A stretch of DNA of 28,403 nt from an uncultured Finegoldia sp. GTDB lineage: Bacteria; Bacillota; Clostridia; Tissierellales; Peptoniphilaceae. The DNA lies in contig NZ_CAAFUQ010000097.1 of assembly GCF_900766215.1 (NCBI RefSeq), forward strand, positions 1 through 28,403, given 5' to 3'. Below the pieces are notes generated by a model that saw only the letters and a list, made by a program, of their open reading frames with translations, was not told the DNA's origin and did no database searches. Position 1 is the stretch's first letter. Each line of letters starts with the position of its first letter. Positions 24,452 through 28,403 of this stretch are shown here, in pieces. The translations under genes and the position numbers were made by a program.

Positions 24452-24745
24452 TTATTTGCTAATTTCTCCCGAATAATACCAGGTCTCTGTATTATTTGTC
24501 ACGTCGATCGTTATTAATCTCTGTCTGTATAACTGTCCACTATGTCCATCATTGTACACATCTTCATAGTTCAAATGTACAGGACATTTTCCTCTTTCAA
24601 AAGTAAAATTCTCACCGTATTCATCCTTTTCAACATTTTCTAATTCATAATAACTTGCCGAACTAACAGCTGATGAAGCATTTGCATTTATTGTACCAAC
24701 CACTGTTAAACATGCAATCATAATGACAAATAAAATTTTTTTCAT
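24452..24745 (-). CDS. Small secreted peptide of unknown function
   Basis: A 97-residue protein with a clear signal peptide: MKK, a hydrophobic core FVIMIACLTVVG, and a likely cut after A-N-A near residue 23. The mature part of about 74 residues is acidic and Tyr-rich, has one cysteine (KCPVHLNYE) and ends in a TETWYYSG segment. I do not recognise a family. The start is the ATG at 24745 with AAAGGAG 8 nt upstream; the longer frame uses a TTG that overlaps this site. It is the first gene of an operon with a large ABC-2 permease (30 nt downstream) and its ATPase. That order, peptide then permease then ATPase, recalls lactococcin 972-type bacteriocin operons, but the peptide lacks that family's Gly/Trp/His-rich pattern. 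Confidence 0.8.
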   Translation of the reverse strand: MKKILFVIMIACLTVVGTINANASSAVSSASYYELENVEKDEYGENFTFERGKCPVHLNYEDVYNDGHSGQLYRQRLITIDVTNNTETWYYSGEISK

Positions 24746-24859
24746 TTTTATGTCTCCTTTCAAATTGTTCTTATTTAATTCATACCCTATTTTTTATTTT
24801 TCAATCTATTATTAAAAAATATTAATCTGTTTTTTATATATATTTTCAAAAGATTTTCA

Positions 24860-24901
24860 TAAAAAAAGTCTTCCACACTTTTAAGTGTGAAAGACTTTTT
24901 T
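24860..24901 (-). terminator. Terminator of the large repeat protein gene
   Basis: A 15-bp stem (24866-24880 with 24883-24897) closed by a 2-nt T-T gap, with one position that is a G-U pair in the minus transcript. The minus side continues with T7. It lies just past the stop codon at 24906. Confidence 0.9.
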
Positions 24902-24905
24902 TTAA

Positions 24906-27900
24906 TTACTTGTCACTCAAATCAACATCTAAGACTTCAGGAACTTTTATGTTGAGGACATCTTTTGAAAATTGTGTTTCTAAAGTTCTATCCAATACAT
25001 ACTTGATGTCGTTCATGTCATTGTAATCTTTAATGAAAATAACTTTGGAATTCTTATCAATTGCTACAATAGTATTATTTCTTCTATTGTTTAAATAAAA
25101 TATCGAATTAGCATTTGTGTATATTTCAGATATATCCAATTTTTTAGAACTAATCGTATCATTTATAACATTGATATTACCGATAGTATTCATGTTTTTG
25201 ATAGAAAATTCATCGCTTTGTATTCTACTGACTTCTTGCCACATTTTTAATGAACTATTTTCTTTGTAATTACCTAACAAAAGTATTGTAAGATTTTCAT
25301 CTTGTAACTCAGAAATTTTTTCAGAAGTTTTATCATTTTTTAAAAACCTATAATTTTTTATATCACGTCCATAATATAATTTATTGAATTTCTTCTCATT
25401 ATCGTTAAGTTCCTTGTAGTCACCTCTACTTTCCCTTTGCATAAATGTCAACGCTACATTTTCATCTGGGTCAACTCCTTGGACATTTTCAATTATTTTT
25501 GGCTCATGATTTTTATTGTCTAATGATATTTTTTCGTTTTGAATTGGTAACATATCATCTCCAACTGAGTTTTCAGTGTATTTTGTTTGTAATGATCTGT
25601 TCACTAAATCCTCAATATCTTGGTTGGAAATGTATTTTTTCACAAATAGCATTCTTCCGTTTTCATCTGTAATGAGAACATATGGGCTTGAAACCGACTT
25701 ATCAAAATCAAATTTTTCTCCACCACAGTAGAAGTTTGTTTTGACATCATTCATATCATAAGAGTTAAACATATTCTTCAAAACATTTTCGTCTTTGTAA
25801 TTTGAAATCTTTATTAGATTGATTTTCTCCAAATTCAAATACGATGAATTCTTCCACATTATTCTGGAGTTTTTATCTTCGGGAGATCCTACTAACATTA
25901 CGTTTACTTTTTTGTTCAAGAATTCTTTTATATATTTTTGATTTGAATTGATGTCTTTCATTAAATACATATTCATATCTCGTCCGTAGTATTTTTCATT
26001 AACTTCTTTTTCATTCGGTTCAAATATCCTGTAATCTCCTCTTTCTTTTCTTTGAGAATAGGTCATTGGAACAATTCTATTTGGATCTTTTTCTTTCGGA
26101 AGTTCTTCCAAGATTTTAAGATCTTCAATAGGTTTAAATGAATCTGTTATTGTTTCATTGCTTGCGAAAGTATTGACAGTTCTATCCAAAACATACTTGA
26201 TATCTTCGTTTGAATTGTATTCTTTTGTAAACATATATCTTTGATTTTTATCTACGGCGACTATTGTTGGCTTGGAAACATTCATCAATGAATTATATGC
26301 TCCTGTTACATAAATATCTTTCTTAATATTTTCCAAACTTTCGAATCTTTCTTTCTTCTTATTTATGTCAGCTTGTGATCCCAAGTAAGATACATTGATT
26401 AAATCGTAGTTTCCTTCCTTAATATACTTAGAATTTTCCCACATTTTAATAGTATCTTCTTTTCTGTAGTCTCCTATCAAAAGTATTTTAACATCTTTGT
26501 TAGAAATCTCATCTAATGATTTTGGTTTGTAGTCGCTATTAATTAGTTTAATATTTGAAAGATCTTTTCCGTATTGTGAAATGAATTTCACTTCATTTTC
26601 TGACAATTTTTCGTAATCTTTTCTGTTTTTTCTTTGTTCAAGAGAAATCGGATAACTTGATTTGAAATTGTCTAAGCTCAATTGTTTGAAGTTTTTATTG
26701 TCTGCGTAATATCCATTAGACATGTTAAATCTTCTCAAAAGTTCGTAGTTTGATTTGTATGGGAATACATTTAATAAACTTCCATTTTTATCCAAAATAA
26801 CTACTTGATTTTTATTCGATCTAAATTGTCCATTCAACGAATTACCTCTCATAAATGAATCCGAATATAGTTTGCCTTTGCCTATTTGTTCCAAGTCTTT
26901 TTGATTTCCATTGGTAATAACATTGACAAAATTAAATGCTTTGTCATTTATATTCGAAGAATTTTCAAACATTTTAAGTGATTGAGAATCGACTCTATCT
27001 CCCATCAAGAAAATTGTAGGTCTTTTGTTATCTATCAAATCTTGTATTTTAATTGGTTTGTTATTCTTATCGTATAATACAAAATTGCTGTAATTAAACC
27101 CATATTTGGATTTTACATTGATCATTGTTAAGTTATCAGTTGCGTCGAAAAATCCAAGTGCATAAGCTTGTTCAAACGATAATGGGAAGTTTTGTTCCTT
27201 TATTTCAACATCAATAGGATTTTCTGGTTTTTCGTCTGGTTTTTCGTCTGGTTTTTCATCTGGTTTTTCATCTGGTTTAGATGGCTTATCGCCTATTTGA
27301 ATTGAAATTTCTTTGTTGTAATCTTTAAATCCTTCTCTTGAAATTTTGATTTTTAAAGTATATTGTCCCAATACGTTACTGTCATTAGTGATGAAGGACA
27401 GATTAATTTTTCCAGAATTATCCGATACTGCACTCTTATTGAATAATTGTTTTTGATTTGAATCTTCTAGTATAACTTGTCCTTGTGCTTTATCTAGCTT
27501 TGAATCATTCAAATCTGATACAACCAATTCCAAATTAATACTATCTCCAAGCTCGTATTTTTCCTTATCAGTTTTAATCAAAGCTTTCATTTGAAGTAAA
27601 TCAGGAGTGTTTTGGCTTACAACTTGATATTCGATAAATTTGAATGCATTTTGGTATTCAGCATCTAACAATTCTACTTTGACACTATATTTTCCCAAGG
27701 TAGTTTTATCATTTGTACCAATTTTTAGTATATGTCTACCATTTTTATCTGTTTGCCTGTTGTATGATACAGTTCTACCAAAAGGATCTTGCAAAGTGTA
27801 TTTAATATTTCTATTAGCCAAATACTCTTTTGTGTCTTCATTTTTTAGTTCAACATTAATTTGAACAACGTCTTTTCTCTTAACTGTTGTGTTTGGCGAT

Positions 27901-28403
27901 GTTATATTAATGTTTGCTTTTTGATTTGTTTTTAATTCTACATTAGGGTCTACTATTTTATCTTCAATTTTGATATTTTGTTTTGCTAATATAGTTTTAA
28001 TATTATTAAAATCTTTTTGATTTATTAAATTTACAACTCTACCCTCTTCATCTAATACCAGTATTTTAATACCTTGAGTCAATGATAATTTGGAATTTCT
28101 AATATCATTATCTGTATCAATGAAACTTGTTGATATCAATCTTCTAAGATTTTTTTCTTGTAAATTCTTTTTATCATTTTCTGATGTTATTCTCACAAAA
28201 TTATATGTTTCGTGTGATTTATTTGCAAAATCTTCCAACTTAGCTTTGTTATTATCAAACAACACAATGCTTGGTTTCTTTAAATCAACGACATCATTGA
28301 GAAGTTTTGATTTATCGTTCAGGTCATTAACAGAATAACCTAAGAGATTTTTACCGTAAATATTTTTTAATAAATCTTTGCTTTCTTTATCATCTTTCAA
28401 ATG
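24906..28403 (-). CDS. Large repeat protein with degenerate thioredoxin-like modules and Ig-like domains (5' partial)
   Basis: At least 1165 residues; the frame runs off the window edge (the codon before the first TTG is CAT, not a stop) and no ribosome site precedes that TTG, so the N-terminus and any signal peptide are outside. Residues counted from the TTG: module 0 about 1-140, two Ig/MG2-like beta domains about 158-263 and 268-370, a PDEK linker 376-391, then modules about 405-560, 583-745, 776-940 and 978-1145. Each module has a strand (ILLIG, VMLVG, ILLLG), a helix with KMWENS or similar, a second strand, then P-T-I-V-A-V-D-K-N-x-R-x-x-F and a helix with IKYVLDR, the order of a thioredoxin/TlpA fold. 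Only one Cys (892) is present, so no redox site. The C-terminus has no LPxTG. An exported adhesive or structural role is inferred. Confidence 0.8.
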   Translation of the reverse strand, partial: HLKDDKESKDLLKNIYGKNLLGYSVNDLNDKSKLLNDVVDLKKPSIVLFDNNKAKLEDFANKSHETYNFVRITSENDKKNLQEKNLRRLISTSFIDTDNDIRNSKLSLTQGIKILVLDEEGRVVNLINQKDFNNIKTILAKQNIKIEDKIVDPNVELKTNQKANINITSPNTTVKRKDVVQINVELKNEDTKEYLANRNIKYTLQDPFGRTVSYNRQTDKNGRHILKIGTNDKTTLGKYSVKVELLDAEYQNAFKFIEYQVVSQNTPDLLQMKALIKTDKEKYELGDSINLELVVSDLNDSKLDKAQGQVILEDSNQKQLFNKSAVSDNSGKINLSFITNDSNVLGQYTLKIKISREGFKDYNKEISIQIGDKPSKPDEKPDEKPDEKPDEKPENPIDVEIKEQNFPLSFEQAYALGFFDATDNLTMINVKSKYGFNYSNFVLYDKNNKPIKIQDLIDNKRPTIFLMGDRVDSQSLKMFENSSNINDKAFNFVNVITNGNQKDLEQIGKGKLYSDSFMRGNSLNGQFRSNKNQVVILDKNGSLLNVFPYKSNYELLRRFNMSNGYYADNKNFKQLSLDNFKSSYPISLEQRKNRKDYEKLSENEVKFISQYGKDLSNIKLINSDYKPKSLDEISNKDVKILLIGDYRKEDTIKMWENSKYIKEGNYDLINVSYLGSQADINKKKERFESLENIKKDIYVTGAYNSLMNVSKPTIVAVDKNQRYMFTKEYNSNEDIKYVLDRTVNTFASNETITDSFKPIEDLKILEELPKEKDPNRIVPMTYSQRKERGDYRIFEPNEKEVNEKYYGRDMNMYLMKDINSNQKYIKEFLNKKVNVMLVGSPEDKNSRIMWKNSSYLNLEKINLIKISNYKDENVLKNMFNSYDMNDVKTNFYCGGEKFDFDKSVSSPYVLITDENGRMLFVKKYISNQDIEDLVNRSLQTKYTENSVGDDMLPIQNEKISLDNKNHEPKIIENVQGVDPDENVALTFMQRESRGDYKELNDNEKKFNKLYYGRDIKNYRFLKNDKTSEKISELQDENLTILLLGNYKENSSLKMWQEVSRIQSDEFSIKNMNTIGNINVINDTISSKKLDISEIYTNANSIFYLNNRRNNTIVAIDKNSKVIFIKDYNDMNDIKYVLDRTLETQFSKDVLNIKVPEVLDVDLSDK
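24966..27188 (-). repeat. Four tandem divergent protein modules of about 160 residues
   Basis: Module positions on DNA: 26721-27188, 26166-26654, 25581-26075 and 24966-25469. Shared landmarks are an opening SxxQRxxRxDY segment with a following YGRD or YGKD, a strand ending in G, a KMWxxS helix, and a closing DKN-x-R then YVLDRT. The last two modules are closest to the second; the first lacks the SxxQR opening. A fifth, more distant copy occupies about 27981-28400. Confidence 0.8.
27228..27275 (-). repeat. 12-bp tandem repeat, four PDEK units
   Basis: Four exact 4-residue units encoded by 12-bp repeats differing only at one silent position (GAT or GAC). They join the Ig-like domains to the repeated modules and would give a rigid, extended, charged spacer. 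Such arrays change copy number by slippage. Confidence 0.92.

Noticed and set aside
24452..24745. Lactococcin 972-type bacteriocin
   Set aside because: The gene order fits, but the mature peptide lacks the Gly/Trp-rich start and His/Ser-rich centre of that family, and the ATPase (272 residues) is larger than the usual partner of about 206. Kept as unknown.
24906..24960. Cell-wall sorting signal at the end of the large repeat protein
   Set aside because: The last residues are acidic and polar with no LPxTG, hydrophobic helix or basic tail.
28398..28400. TTG as the start codon of the large repeat protein
   Set aside because: It is simply the first alternative start codon before the window edge. 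The preceding codon is CAT in the same frame and no ribosome site or signal peptide is present, so the gene continues beyond the window.

Overview
The window is AT-rich DNA, roughly one third G+C by eye. It has strong AGGAGG-type ribosome binding sites, frequent TTG starts, sigma-A-type promoters and short hairpin terminators. Together with a Firmicutes-type class III fructose-bisphosphatase, the dnaX-ebfC-recR cluster and a metabolism built on malate, peptides and amino acids, this points to an anaerobic low-GC Firmicute. A Gram-positive anaerobic coccus of the Finegoldia/Peptoniphilaceae kind fits best, but that is an inference from gene content and not from a marker gene. No rRNA, tRNA, CRISPR array, phage or IS element was seen.

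Region by region: 1-850 holds a CPFC glutaredoxin-like gene (minus) divergent from a free-standing NIF3/YqfO middle-domain protein (plus). 844-1831 is azlC-azlD, a branched-chain amino acid exporter. 1910-4498 is dnaX-ebfC-recR. 4660-5437 is a ZIP metal transporter with an apparent frameshift in a run of eight T. 5482-6819 is a water-forming-type NADH oxidase whose promoter carries a convincing Rex-like operator. 7001-8953 is fbp, followed by convergent lepB (8999-9526). 9631-10917 is a TcyP-like DAACS symporter. 11231-14722 encodes a three-subunit molybdenum hydroxylase of the xanthine dehydrogenase family, preceded by an APC amino acid permease (14839-16299).

16398-21187 is a malate/peptide block: peptidase T and malic enzyme in one operon, then a 2-hydroxycarboxylate transporter and an AEC-family carrier. 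Imported malate would be decarboxylated to pyruvate. A 17-bp palindrome overlaps the presumed malic enzyme start site and is a candidate operator.

21272-24745 is a compact operon: a small secreted peptide of unknown family, a very large ABC-2 permease that looks split by a one-base frameshift, and its ATPase. The order recalls bacteriocin/immunity transport operons but the peptide matches no family I know. 24906-28403 is the 3' part of a very large, apparently exported protein. It has five divergent copies of a module that reads like a thioredoxin fold without catalytic cysteines, two Ig-like domains and a PDEK repeat linker. These last two loci are the best candidates for undescribed biology.

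All genes except the YqfO-like gene, the ZIP gene and fbp are on the minus strand. Convergent pairs share bidirectional hairpin terminators, and in two places a terminator runs directly into the next gene's promoter.
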